DNA of 64,000 nucleotides from Imbricaverruca yamaguchii (taxonomy: Eukaryota; Arthropoda; Thecostraca; Neoverrucidae). Below, piece by piece: positions 33,966 to 52,100 of this stretch. How positions within the stretch are numbered: the first letter of the stretch is position 1; every line of letters begins with the position of its first letter. The position numbers and the translations under genes are program-made. The notes below the pieces were generated by a model. It saw nothing but the letters and a program-made list of their open reading frames with translations. It searched no databases and had not been told where the DNA came from. Where the stretch lies: assembly GCA_034440575.1 (NCBI GenBank), contig JAOTOL010001601.1, positions 1,356,001-1,420,000 on the forward strand, in the 5' to 3' direction.

Positions 33966-35330
33966 TTGAGTTTCCTGCGCGTGCCTGGATCACGATCCGT
34001 GGTATGATGGTATGCCGTGTCCCCGACGTGGCCTGACAGGTTCGTTGTAATGGTGCGAGCGGGACGTAGAGTGCCTGATCATACAGGCATAGGAACAGAT
34101 AGGGCCGCGATGGTCACAGTCGTTCGCCATACCTGCGGTACATGGAGCATTGATCATATAATGGAGCGGGAAAAATAAATTTGTTTGAACGGTCTCTTGC
34201 TCATCCCGTCGCAACAGTACGCTTGAGACACTCTCTCAGTCTTAGACGTCTAACATTTTCAGACTTAGCCTTACACCTTTTTAAACATTAAACACAGCCT
34301 TTATTTGCCTGTTCGTCCTACCGAAATATTATCGTAGCCGTATGCCCGAATGGATGCCGCCACACATCGTGCGCGTAAGATATGAGGTGAGACGTATGTC
34401 ACAATGTTGACAGCTGGTGCAATGCATGTCGATCAACGCCTGTAGCTTGCAAGATACGTCATATGCCAGATGCACATCACCCGAGGTTGATTTTCCGTGA
34501 CACGTGTCACTACAGGGTCACAAACGGTCACACGAGAAACATTTCGAGGACGGTAAGCTAGCGCGTCGCATTCAGGGTGTGCGGTCTGCAGTGTGCTCCT
34601 GTGTCCGTGTATTCAGTGTTGCTCGGTAAACAACAATCGACATATACCCAAGAAGCGGAGAGTCTTAGTATATATTTGATTTTAGCGTGACGTTTCCAGG
34701 CAGTGAGCATTCATTGCGGGAAAATGATAATATTAGTTCTTTTCATGGTGTATGTATGTGGCCGCACCTTTCGCAAAAACACAAATATTGATATCTGACA
34801 GCTCATCACATGTCAAGTTTATTTGAGTATGATTTAGTTTGTGAGACCGAAGGTAAAGAAAAAACTTAAATTTTGTGAAAAAAAAAAACAAACCCAAATT
34901 CCAAAAAAGAAAAATAAATTAAATATACACAACCCCCTAGCATGTCATGTCATGTCACATGTCATAGCTTTTTCCTTAAGGGCATATCCACTATAATAAA
35001 GCGATAACCAGCGGCTTCAGATTGAAACTACAACCGCGTAGCTATAATTCGTGCTATGCATGCTCCAAATACCAGCCAGAGCTATATTCAGGAGGCTTCA
35101 GATTACAAGAACCAGAGCAGCTACATCGCACCGTGCATGCTTCATACAGTGTCAGAGCTATCCGCAGGAGATCGCTTGCGGCGGCATACCAGGAAATGAC
35201 ACGCATGACAATATGACAATACGGCGTGCCCACCATGTCAAATCTGGCGTAATGCTCGTGACCGGACAACGCCGAACCAGACGCCGAGCGGTGCCGTTGT
35301 CCGCAGGCGGGCGGCCGACCTGACGGGGCC
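33966..35330. other. Intergenic upstream of the NEK9-like gene
   Basis: Should hold the kinase promoter and 5' UTR, but no core promoter motif stands out. Has ATGTC repeats near 34940-34965 and short A-runs. Confidence 0.35.
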
Positions 35331-41512
<6,182 letters not shown>

Positions 41513-41691
41513 ATGCATCATAAGAGGCGCAATGTGGTGATTTTGGCTGTGTTGTCACAATGTTCACGGAATAATTATGTTCCTTTACAGTGTGAATCAC
41601 TCAAGAGATTCATACTGAGAAACTACATGTATAGTGTGTTGTAATATAATGCTTGTATTGCATTCACTTCGGAGTTGCTAGCAAGCATATT

Positions 41692-41697
41692 AATAAA
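41692..41697 (+). promoter_or_regulatory. Polyadenylation signal (AATAAA) of the NEK9-like gene
   Basis: AATAAA 180 nt after the stop codon in AT-rich 3' UTR-like sequence. Minus-strand AATAAA sites at 41740-41745 and 41765-41770 lie just beyond and could serve the convergent ENGASE gene, although they are 1.3 kb from its stop. Confidence 0.65.
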
Positions 41698-41699
41698 GT

Positions 41700-43051
41700 C
41701 GTAAAACCACAGTAACTGCATCGCATTTAACGTCAATCATTTATTTTCATGACGCAGTATACGATTTATTCTCTAACACAATTCTTCAATACATTTCACG
41801 ACTGGTTATTGAAATAATTACGATTCACGGGAACTAAAAATGTTCGAACATTCTACCTACATCAAGAATGCTTTCACTTTGTCCCATACATAATGCACGA
41901 ATATCTTCTACATAATAGATAACCTAACAATATATAATATAAAGGAATCCATAATATAGCATAATATACAACGCACATCATATATAATACTAATATAAAC
42001 TAGGATATATAATGCCCGAAGCTTAAGCAGTATAAAACAAAACTAGGTTCTTCAGTGTTCGTTGGATGTGGGGCATGATTATACACATTATGCAGTTTTT
42101 CGTTGACACTCATTGCAATGATTCGGAAGTTTGAAACTACGCGTTTACGCATAATTTCAAACTTGCGAATCATTGTAAGGAGTGTCAATTAAAACACTGC
42201 ATATTGTGTAAAACAAAACCAATACAACTTTTTTGACAGCATTCAATTACAGCAATAATGACTTTTCTTCACCGAGCCAACAGTTTCGCTGTGCACTCAA
42301 ATAGCAAAACTTGACAGTGATGAATCCACATGGGCAAGCATATAACACTGAACCACACAGCGCCATATCACAGCTAAACGCAAAACAGTGCGATCTCAGC
42401 ATCAAGTGATCAACAGCATACAGGGCACACGTGGATTCAACTGGAATGTCCAGTGGGCGGGTGTTGTGGACGGCCTTTGAAGGCGGAATCTGATGTAAGA
42501 GGATGCCAGTCAGCAGGGGACTTGGTGGCATGGAAGCACTCCACATATGCCTTCTTTGAAGTGAGGAGTGGCAACGTGTTGATGAGAATGGGAGGCGAGA
42601 GCGGAAAATTATTGGTTCCTGGGTGTCACGTTCGCTCATAATCAGGGAATGTAGACGTTGTGAATCATCGTGAGGCATTGTGACAATGATATGCAAGAGC
42701 GGAGTTATAATTGCGGAGAGTCGAGGAAAGACATGTCACAAAACAAAAGCCGTTAACAGCAGCGTCAGAAATCTTCAAGAAATCCACGGACAGCGTAGAA
42801 CAACCGCATACCAGCGCCCTGGTCCATCTGGAAGTCCACAGGTGTCCTGTTCTATTCCGCCCGAGAATCCGTAGGCGCCCTGGTCCGCCCGAACGCCCAC
42901 GAGCGTCGTAATCTGCCTCGGTTGGTTGGTTATTGGAGTTTAAGGGAGCATCGACTGCGTCGATCATGCAGCGCCCTGGTGATCTGCCTCGAAATGTATG
43001 AAGAGTAGGCCGGGGACCCAGCGACAACATCCGAGTCCGTGACGAGGAGTC
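41700..43051. other. Space between the convergent NEK9-like and ENGASE genes
   Basis: AT-rich, probably 3' UTRs of one or both genes. Contains an ultra-short retroposon (42921-42981). No other gene recognised. An imperfect inverted repeat is centred near 42140 (cattgcaatgattcggaagt / acttgcgaatcattgtaagg). Confidence 0.4.
42921..42981 (-). mobile_element. Ultra-short hairpin retroposon
   Basis: Minus-strand copy: CAGGGCGCTGCATGATCGAC, gcagtcgatgctcccttaaa, tail ccaataaccaaccaac. Direct repeats ATCTGCCTCG at 42911-42920 and 42982-42991. Confidence 0.85.
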
Positions 43052-43169
43052 TCACGTCGAGTGAATGGCCAAGTAGCCGAGCAGGACGGACGAGCGCGGT
43101 GCCAAGTGCACCGACACCGACTCCACTCGCCGCGGCTGGCGACCGGCGCGGACTGGCACCACGTAGTAC
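43052..43169 (-). CDS. ENGASE: ENGASE terminal exon
   Basis: Acceptor cgaccgttccag|G completes Arg. Encodes [20 protein letters not shown] and [13 protein letters not shown], then TGA at 43054-43052. It ends well before the vertebrate C-terminus, so the last domain is shorter. Confidence 0.88.
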
Positions 43170-46100
43170 CTGGAACGGTCGACAGGTGGCGAGTCAGTCG
43201 CGCAGCGGGTGAGTGCACACGGGGCCTACGGCATGGCAAGACGTGAGCACTCGTAGGGGCCAAATGACTGGGTCGAAGATCCATCCGAATGTAGACAAAA
43301 TCAGCTCATTCCTCTGCCACTCATTTAATCAACGCTTGATGCATTAAAGCATCATATGTTGACTAAACAAGTCAATTCACTAGCCATTTTTAAATGAATC
43401 AACTTGAGATTTTCAAAGTTGCGCGGAAAGTGTGTTCGTAATGTGAGTGTTTATCACTTGCTTTGTTCACTGGATATCAATTGCTTTGTTCATCACTTGC
43501 TTTGTTTTACCATGATAGTCGTAAGAACAGCACACTAAAGCATAAAATATGAAAACCAACAATCTCATATTGAAATAAATCAGTACAGGAGCAGAAAAAA
43601 ACGTGACGAAGAAGATGGAAGTGTATGCTTCAAAATTATCCTTTATTCAACTTTGATTGATTGAATATTCGGGCTTAAGGGCGCGTAAACTGCTAGTGAG
43701 CCGTTGTTCTGCACCATCGGCCATTTCTGGCCTGTCCCGGTGCCCACTACATGGTGTTCCAACATCCAGCCTCCGAGCATGACCAAAAGCTCTCAACTGG
43801 CGTTCCAGCCGCTCTGAGCATGGTCGAAAGCCTCAACTGGCGTTCTGGCCGCTCCGGCCATGCCCAGAAGCCCACAACTGGCGTTCCAGTTGGTGTGTGC
43901 CGGCTGGACTGCCGCTCACCTGACGTGCCAGCCGTCGTGCGCGGGCCCGGGCAGTGTGACGGCCGGCAGCAGGGCGGCCAGTCGGGCGGCCGTGACCGGA
44001 CCGTGGTGCAACACACGGCCGACCTCCGCCACCGGCCCCGGCCTCGGCTCCGACTCCGGCTCCGGCCCAGGCACGGACTCCGGCTCCGGCTCCAGCTCCG
44101 GCCTCGACTCCGGCTCTGGCCCCAGCTCCAGCACCAGCTCCGGCTCCGACTCCGGCCCCAGCTCCGGCCCCAGCTCCGGCACCGGCTCCGACTCCGGCAC
44201 CAGCTCCGACTCCGGCTTCGGCTCCAGTTCCAACTCCGACTCCTGCTCTGGCCGGAGCCAGGTGGACGACTGGTCGGGGATGGGCTCCGGCTCCGGTTCC
44301 AGTTCCGACTTCGACTCCTGCTCCGGCCGGGGCCAGGTGGGCGACTCGCCGGTGTTCGGCTCCCCGTCCGGCGCGCCGGTTACGCCCAATACCTGCCGAC
44401 TGCAGCAGACACATCATGTGACGCACAGGAAAGAACACACATGTCACTCCATCCGGCATTCTAAAAACACACTCCTATTCATTTATTTATTTCACAATGC
44501 ATGTCCTCCACGTTTAGTGGCTGTCGTGGACAGTCTGGACCCCCACCTAGTACCCTAAACAGCACAGTAATGAACATAGTCTGACGTGAGAACTAGTCTC
44601 AGCATTATAAACAGAACGTCTCTGATGACAATGAAAACGAGGCCAACTGGTATGAATAGCATCCAGAAGTGCAAGCAACGAGTCAGCGCAGCCAACACGT
44701 ATGGGAACGAGATAATCCAAAATCAGAAGCAGGTAAGGTTAGTCAAGATCACTGATCCAGACGCGATCCAGGTCAGCCGAGACAGAGATCAAATGGATCC
44801 CTCAGCCTATGCAGAGATCAAGGGAATTCCACAGCCCAGACATAGACCAAGAACAATCCCAAAGGTCGAGGCAGATCAAGGGGATCCCCTGGCCGAGGCA
44901 AAAACCAAGCACGATTCCAACGGTCGAGGTAGAGATCAAGGGAGATCTCAACAGCCAAGGGAGCGACCAAGGTGTACCCCACCACCTCAGACAGATACCT
45001 AGGGAGATCCCAGCTGCCGTGGGAGCGCTCAAGCTGTACCCCACTATCCCAGCCAGAGACCCCACCAGCCGAGGCGACACCGAGGGCATCCCGCCAGTCT
45101 GAGCACGCATCAGCAGCTATCCCGCTGGCCGGGGACGGCTGGATGGACAGCCAGCCGGCCGCACCTGACACCCGGCGCCTGTGTGTCGGTCACGTCCACG
45201 CAGACGGCGCACCCGTCAAGACCGGCGCCAGCCGAGGCCGGCTTCATGGCGTACACGACAGCCAGCGACCGCTGTCCCGCGCCCAGCAGCAGCCCGCACG
45301 CCATCAGTCTGCCGGCAGCGGACCACACTGGTGGGGCTCACGTGAGGCCCCAGAGGCGCCAGCCGCCGAGCCGTCAGTTTGCGGACCACGATGATGACTC
45401 GCGTGAGGCCTAGAGGCGCCAGCCGCCTAGCCGTCAGTCTGCGGACCACACTTGTGGGACTCACGTGAGGCCCCAGAGGCGCCAGCCGCCGAGCGAAAGA
45501 GGTGTCATCGGAAAGCACTCGACGAGTAGGGTCCGGATCGACCCCTAAAAAAAATCCCAAAAAGTGACGCCACTAGGGGAGCTAGATTTTCACAACTTTT
45601 CATGACTTGCATTATGTTTTTGGCTCTGGGGAGTTCATTTTGGGGGATATTTGGGAAAAATTATTTGGAATCAGAAAAGGACATCGAAATCGACCAGGGC
45701 CATAACATTTTTTTGCCCCCCCCCCAATATTTTCTTTTTGATTTCAAAATTTTGAGTTTTCAAGTTTTCTTTAATTTTCCTTTTCAAATGGGTAGAGCAG
45801 ACTGAGAAACGTTGGAAGTCAACTTGCTCTAATAAAAATATTTACTTTAGCCATAATCTTCGATTTTAGTTGCAATAGTCAAATATGCAAAATGTGTGTG
45901 TAGTCAAAAACGGGAAAAATTCCTCTCGTACGTTTCGTTGCATCCATAAAGATAAGCAAACGCTGAAAGTTTCATTAAAATATCTGCATCCGTTAAAGCG
46001 TGACGACTGGTTGAACGTTTTTGCAGGTGACCAAACTTGACCTTGACTAACTCGTTGACCCTAGATGACCTGACTCTAAAATTCTGAAACAGAATGCCAA

Positions 46101-49100
46101 ATTGATGTGGGGAAAATGTATGCCAAATTTTGGCGCGCTGCGGCGTGCCGTTCGTTCAATATCCGCGAAAACATGCGGGGGCGGTTGAAGAACCCCCGAG
46201 ACGGCACGGGTCAAAATCGTCATTCGAACCAAGATCACGGTATCGGTCCGGAATGCCGACGCGTCGCATATGGGATCTGACGTGCCGCCCCCAATATCGA
46301 CAGCTTCAATGGCCATGTACCACATATACGGTTACGGGGCTTGCACCAATAGCTAAGTTTATTTAATTAACAAAGCTGTGTTTTGCAACACCGTGTTGCC
46401 TTTTTATGGTGATGATTCTTATCGCACACCTCAATCGCACCGCAACACCGTACGGCATCCCATGGTTGTGCTGCAGATCACACACCTCAGCATTTGAACA
46501 AATTCTACTTTACCTCTTCAAAAAGTTCGGCATCGCCCACCAGGCATATTCCCGCAGAAACATTGCTTATCGGAGTCCTGGTCATGCCGCTGTCAAGAAT
46601 CCTGGGCGTGCCTCTGTCTAGTCTCGGATATGCGTAGGTCCGAACTCATGTGTAGGCGTGGGGTTATCTAACCATTCCACCACACACACCACAAAACGAC
46701 GCACCGCCGTTCGCTGGTTGTGGTTTTGAAAACACGTCGAACACTGCTCTGGTTCTGACCACACATCGCAACTCAACACTGGTTGTCGCCTGGTTACCTG
46801 AACAGACCGTGGTCGTCTCCATCGTTGGTGATGACCAGGCAGCTGCCACCGCTGAAACCGTCCTCGATGGTATGCCGAACCTGCCACTGCCGCTGCTCCG
46901 TCTGTTCCCCGGCCGTGCAAACGGCTTCGATCCGCCTCTGCTCGATCGTCCGCTCGTCTCGACTGGCAACATGTCCGAAACAACGTCTGTCCGAACCGCA
47001 ACGCACCGCAGGTGTCGTCCACTCCGAACGCAACGCGTCAAAAGCAGCACTCTTTCCGGTCGAAACACACTGCAAATAGTGCACACATCGACTGTAACAT
47101 ACCAGAAATAACGTCTGTCCTGACGACAACACATTTGGAACTGTTCGCCCCTATCGTCTGACACAGTGGAACCGTTAGTCACTGTTTCGCATGTGTTGCG
47201 ACATATCTGCACATTAGAAACGGCGGCAGTTTCGAACGACGTCATCGGTTCGTCAACGTCGGTCAGCGTCGTTCAGCGTCGTTCAGCGTCGTTCAGCGTC
47301 GTCAGCGTCGTCGGTTCGAGTACAGTGCACAAGGCATTGCGGGACTGGTTGATATCACGATTTCGTAGAATGGCATGCATTAACAGACATCAAAGAAGAA
47401 CAGGAATTAAAACAATGGAATGAATGACAGTAAAACTACCACACTAAGCATTCAGTAAATTTAAAACATGCCTAGTGCTTTGTACACAGCCTCATCAGAG
47501 AGGGTGCTGGTTCAGAGGCGGTTTCAAAAATGTATTTCCGGACATATCGAAAAGCATGTACTTAAATATAACCGAAACGTCCACGTTCATGTCCAAAGAT
47601 CACTTAATAACATCATAAAAACAAAGAAACACATATCATGGTCGACGTGGAATCACAATATGTGCCAGACGTGCAATGTCATTACATTCGAGTAAAAATA
47701 TTATTACACATTATACCATGTTTTATTCCATCACATCCATGCACACATCCATCACATCCGTCATACTCATACATCACACTATATCCCAGTATCCCAGTTG
47801 GTGCGAGCGGTCTCTAGCAGTGCACTTCAGGAGTCCGTCATCTCACCCCGGGGAAATCTGCCTGGGACTCACTGCCCCGCCCCGGGACGGCGTCTGCCCG
47901 GGAGCCTACTGCTCTGCCTCGTGAACGCCTCCGACTCACGACCCACCTTCCGGTGGTCGGCTCGGACAGACTCAGCGCCGCCGGACTCTGCAGGGCGAAG
48001 GCCACCTCGGCGGGGGTGAGCGGCCGCAGACCGGCGTCGGTCAGCGGCAGCCGGGCCGGCCGCGCCGCCCGCCGGTACGTCGGCTGCAGGCTCTGCGCCG
48101 ACAGGCGGTGCCAGGGCGCCTCACTGGTCACCTGACGACAGCAGAGCCGCCTGGCGGTCAGCCGCGCAGTCAATACGAGCGTAAGCAGGACTGGGAAAAC
48201 GGGCTGTGCGGGAGTGCTGATATCTAGAAAATAATTCTCTAATTTTTATCATGTCCAGGTTGAATCGCGCTGTTTACCAATGAACCGGTCTGGGACAAAG
48301 CGTTCAAGATGCACTGGGAAGTGCAAACTGAGGTTCTTATGTCACAGTTTCGAACAAAAACATCATATTCGCATTCGATTACACAACAATCTTCCTCTCC
48401 ACATCCATGATTTCAACGCACAAATCCAGCCCTGATCGTCACTCAACCGTCCTGGGCTGATGCTCGTGACGGGTAATAACCGTCACGGCCCGACGTCACG
48501 TCCGACGATCGTCACGGAGCCGGGAAACACTTCTCGGGGCCCGGTGACCGTCGAGTCGTCAGCTGGGCGTGACGACTGCTGCGGGCGGCCATACCGCCCC
48601 CACGGACACCAGGTCAAGCCACATCCAGCCCCAAAAAATCTACAACAGGAAAACCGTAGGCGAACAGAATATAAGTGGTGGCCTTCCAATAACGCACGAA
48701 TGTTAGCATACTTATCTGATGACAACCGTGGCCACCCCATTGTTAAAAGGTCATCACAGATTCAGACGTGTACACATTCGCCCCCCAATCTCGATCCGCT
48801 CCCCGAGGATGCACAAGGTAAAATGGCAGTAGGCTCCGCTAAGGATTAGCAAGAATACGCTATCCGAGACGAGGCCAAAAATGCACATGTCTGAAGGCCA
48901 CAAACGGAGTCATAAAGTGAACGCGGTAAACGTTTTTACCATAACGTTTCACGAACATGGTTTTAATAACTTGACAATCGACCGTGGGGAAGCAGCGGCT
49001 ATGCCACAGCCACACATTAATTCCGGAGGGTTTATAGATGTTAAAAAAACAACACAGAAGAGTGCAGCCATCGCCAATGAGTTTGCAACTAGCTCCTCTC

Positions 49101-52100
49101 ACTGGACCTCAATCTTGGTTGACGTGGCGGCCCCGAATGTGCCTTGGTCTCTGCCAAGGCACATTCTGCCAAGGTAAGCCGGCGAACACCTCACCTTTCC
49201 GTCGACATAGCGGCGGCGGCCACGCCCCTGGCAGAAGTCCGTGACCAGCGGCAGCCGGGCGGGGCCGCGAGCTCCCAGCAGCGGAGACAGGCGCGTCCAC
49301 AGCACATCCTCGGCCAGCGGGAATCGGTCGGCGCCGAGCCGCTCGTGAGTCCAGCCGGGCGCGAACAGAGCCACGGACATACCCAGCCAGAGCGCCTCGG
49401 CCGTCGGCTGTCGGCACCGCCAGACGCACCCGTCAAAGGGAACAAATTAAATGTACAAATGACAAATGTATGCCAGGACACTATCATAGATAACTACATG
49501 AGAACGCAGATACATTGTCTTGCATACTCTTCTTGTAGAGATCACAGATGCTGAGTTTGCATATATGCGGTCACATAATCCCTCCATTGATGTCAGCAAT
49601 TTCACTATCCACACCCCAACCTAAATTTATGTCAACACATACACATGGCAGAAAAAATCACCAGAGTGCAACATGAATTGCGGCAAACGCTTTTCCCAAT
49701 CGCACAACCTTTTCATCGATGCTTGCGATAAATTTTGGCCGTCATTGGCCCGCTCAATGTCACCCTGCCCTATGTCAACCAGACTATACTACCGCCCAGC
49801 TCCGTCATCCCGACCACACAGCTGCCTGACTTCCACACCGTCACCACTCTACTGCCCCGCTCATTCACCTTCACCACAACACAGTCCCACTTTCTGACCA
49901 GGACCCACCGTTGTCCCACCGTAACCATGCCCATATTACTCCTCACTCTGCCACACTACTGGTCTGGTCCCTCACCCTGATCCACCGCTGCCCCACTGTA
50001 AGCATGCCCATACTACTCCTCACTCTGCCACACTACTGTTCTGCTCCCTGGGGACGAGTAGCTTAGGGGTAAGTTGCTCGTCTCACAATTGAAAGGTTGT
50101 GGGTTCGAGTCTCACCTGTCGCTACTCTTCGCCCGCGACCAATCGGCGTGAGAGATTGGCGACGCTACATGACTCAACGGTCGATGTGTCGTAAAACCAA
50201 TAACCAACCAACTGTTCTGCTCCCTCACCCCGACCCACTACTGCCCCACTGTAACCACGGCCATACCACCGCCCAGCTGCACCATCCCGACCCACGCCCG
50301 GCTCCGCCAGCTGGCGGTGACCGGCTCACCCTGACCACGTTGAAGCCGCCGTTGCCCAGGTTGCCGCGGCCGAACATGTCGACACCGACGTAGACGTCTC
50401 GGCGACGGGCGCCCGCCAGCGCGCGCGACTTCACCAGGCCGGACACGCTCCAGCCGTAGTTGACGAAGATGCCGTCACACAGCGTGAAGAAACACCTGGC
50501 GACAGGCGACCCAGCCGGTTCAGCCGAGCACAGGACACCGGGCAGCGCCAGTTCGCGTAGTTGACTGCGTAGCTCTACACACACCCAAGCAGTGCTGTCG
50601 GGATCGGAAATTCAAACCCGCAGTCTCTCGCAACTATTCTTCAGTGACCAAACGATGTCTGAATGTGCCTGACCAGGCGCGACCCAGCGAGGTGGTACAC
50701 AGCCCAAACCCGCATATGCCGCGGGGTGTCCTCGCCCGATCAGATTACCTACATCTTTGGTCACGCTTGGTAAAGGCGAGAGAAATACCAGTGCCATTAC
50801 ACAAATGACATCATGTAGTCATCTATTCAGAGCGTGAATCGTATTCAGTGGTAAGGCACTCGGTAGGAAGGACATTCAGAATAATAATTGCAAAAGACTT
50901 CAGCTGAATGATCCGAAGGAAAACCACGAGCAATGGAGACTACCGCTATCTCTTGACGTACGCAGAGCGGTAGAAAGCCAGGCTCACTCACTCGTTTCGC
51001 TCGTTCAGCTGGTTCTGCCAGCTGAGTTCGCCGTTGGACGTCACAGAGTCGTACCAGATTACTCGCGAGTGGGCGATCTCCAGGTGCATCCGGGCAGTCA
51101 GCTGCTGCACCAGGTACTTCAGCATCGGCACCTGGTGGACACGACCGTCGTCTTGGGAATCAGGTCGAGCATGTCAGTGGGCAAGACGCGCATCTCAGAG
51201 CACACGAAGGCCTCCTCAAAGGGAAAGATGCCAACCCAGAAGGCAGGACGGCTGCCTTTGGTGGGGTGCATGAGTGCTTAAATGGGCAGAAACGATACAT
51301 GCTAAGACGGCAGCACAAGTGCCACACCGGAACACCGGACATACAAGGTAGGATGGGCTAGTCACGACAAGGTAGGATGGGTTAGTGCATACAAGGTACG
51401 ATGGGTTAGTGCATACAAGGTAGGATGGGCTAGTCACGACAAGGTAGGATGGGTTAGTGCATACAAGGTACGATGGGTTAGTGCATACAAGGTAGGATGG
51501 GCTAGTCACGACAAGGTAGGATGGGTTAGTGCATACAAGGTAGGATGGGCTAGTCACGACAAGGTAGGATGGGTTAGTGCATACAAGGTACGATGGGTTA
51601 GTGCATACAAGGTAGGATGGGCTAGTCACGACAAGGTAGGATGGGTTAGTGCATAAAGACATAAAGACATAAAGACATAAAAGATTAGTGCAACTCTGAG
51701 CCACAAGGGCCCTTCTTGGTTGCACTCTGTACACTGAACCAGTTGCCCACCAAATCTGCCAATCAGCCCTCCCTGTAATACTGAAAAGCAAGCCCTCTAT
51801 TCTTATAATGATTGTCTATGCTGTTTTTAAAGATGTTCAATGTGCTGCTACTGACGATGTTTTCTGGCAGCTGGTTCCAGTGTTCCACTACCCTGTTGGT
51901 GAAGAAAGTTTGCCTTAACCTTGTTCTGCTGTGGTTAATTTTAATTTTGAATTTATGACCTCTAATTGCATCATTTCTGTTAAATTCAAACATTTCCCCA
52001 AGGTATCCCCTCTCCAGACCATTGACAAATTTAAAGACCTCGATGAGATCTCCTCTCAGCCTTCTATATCTAAGTGAAAACATATTCAATTTCTTCAATC

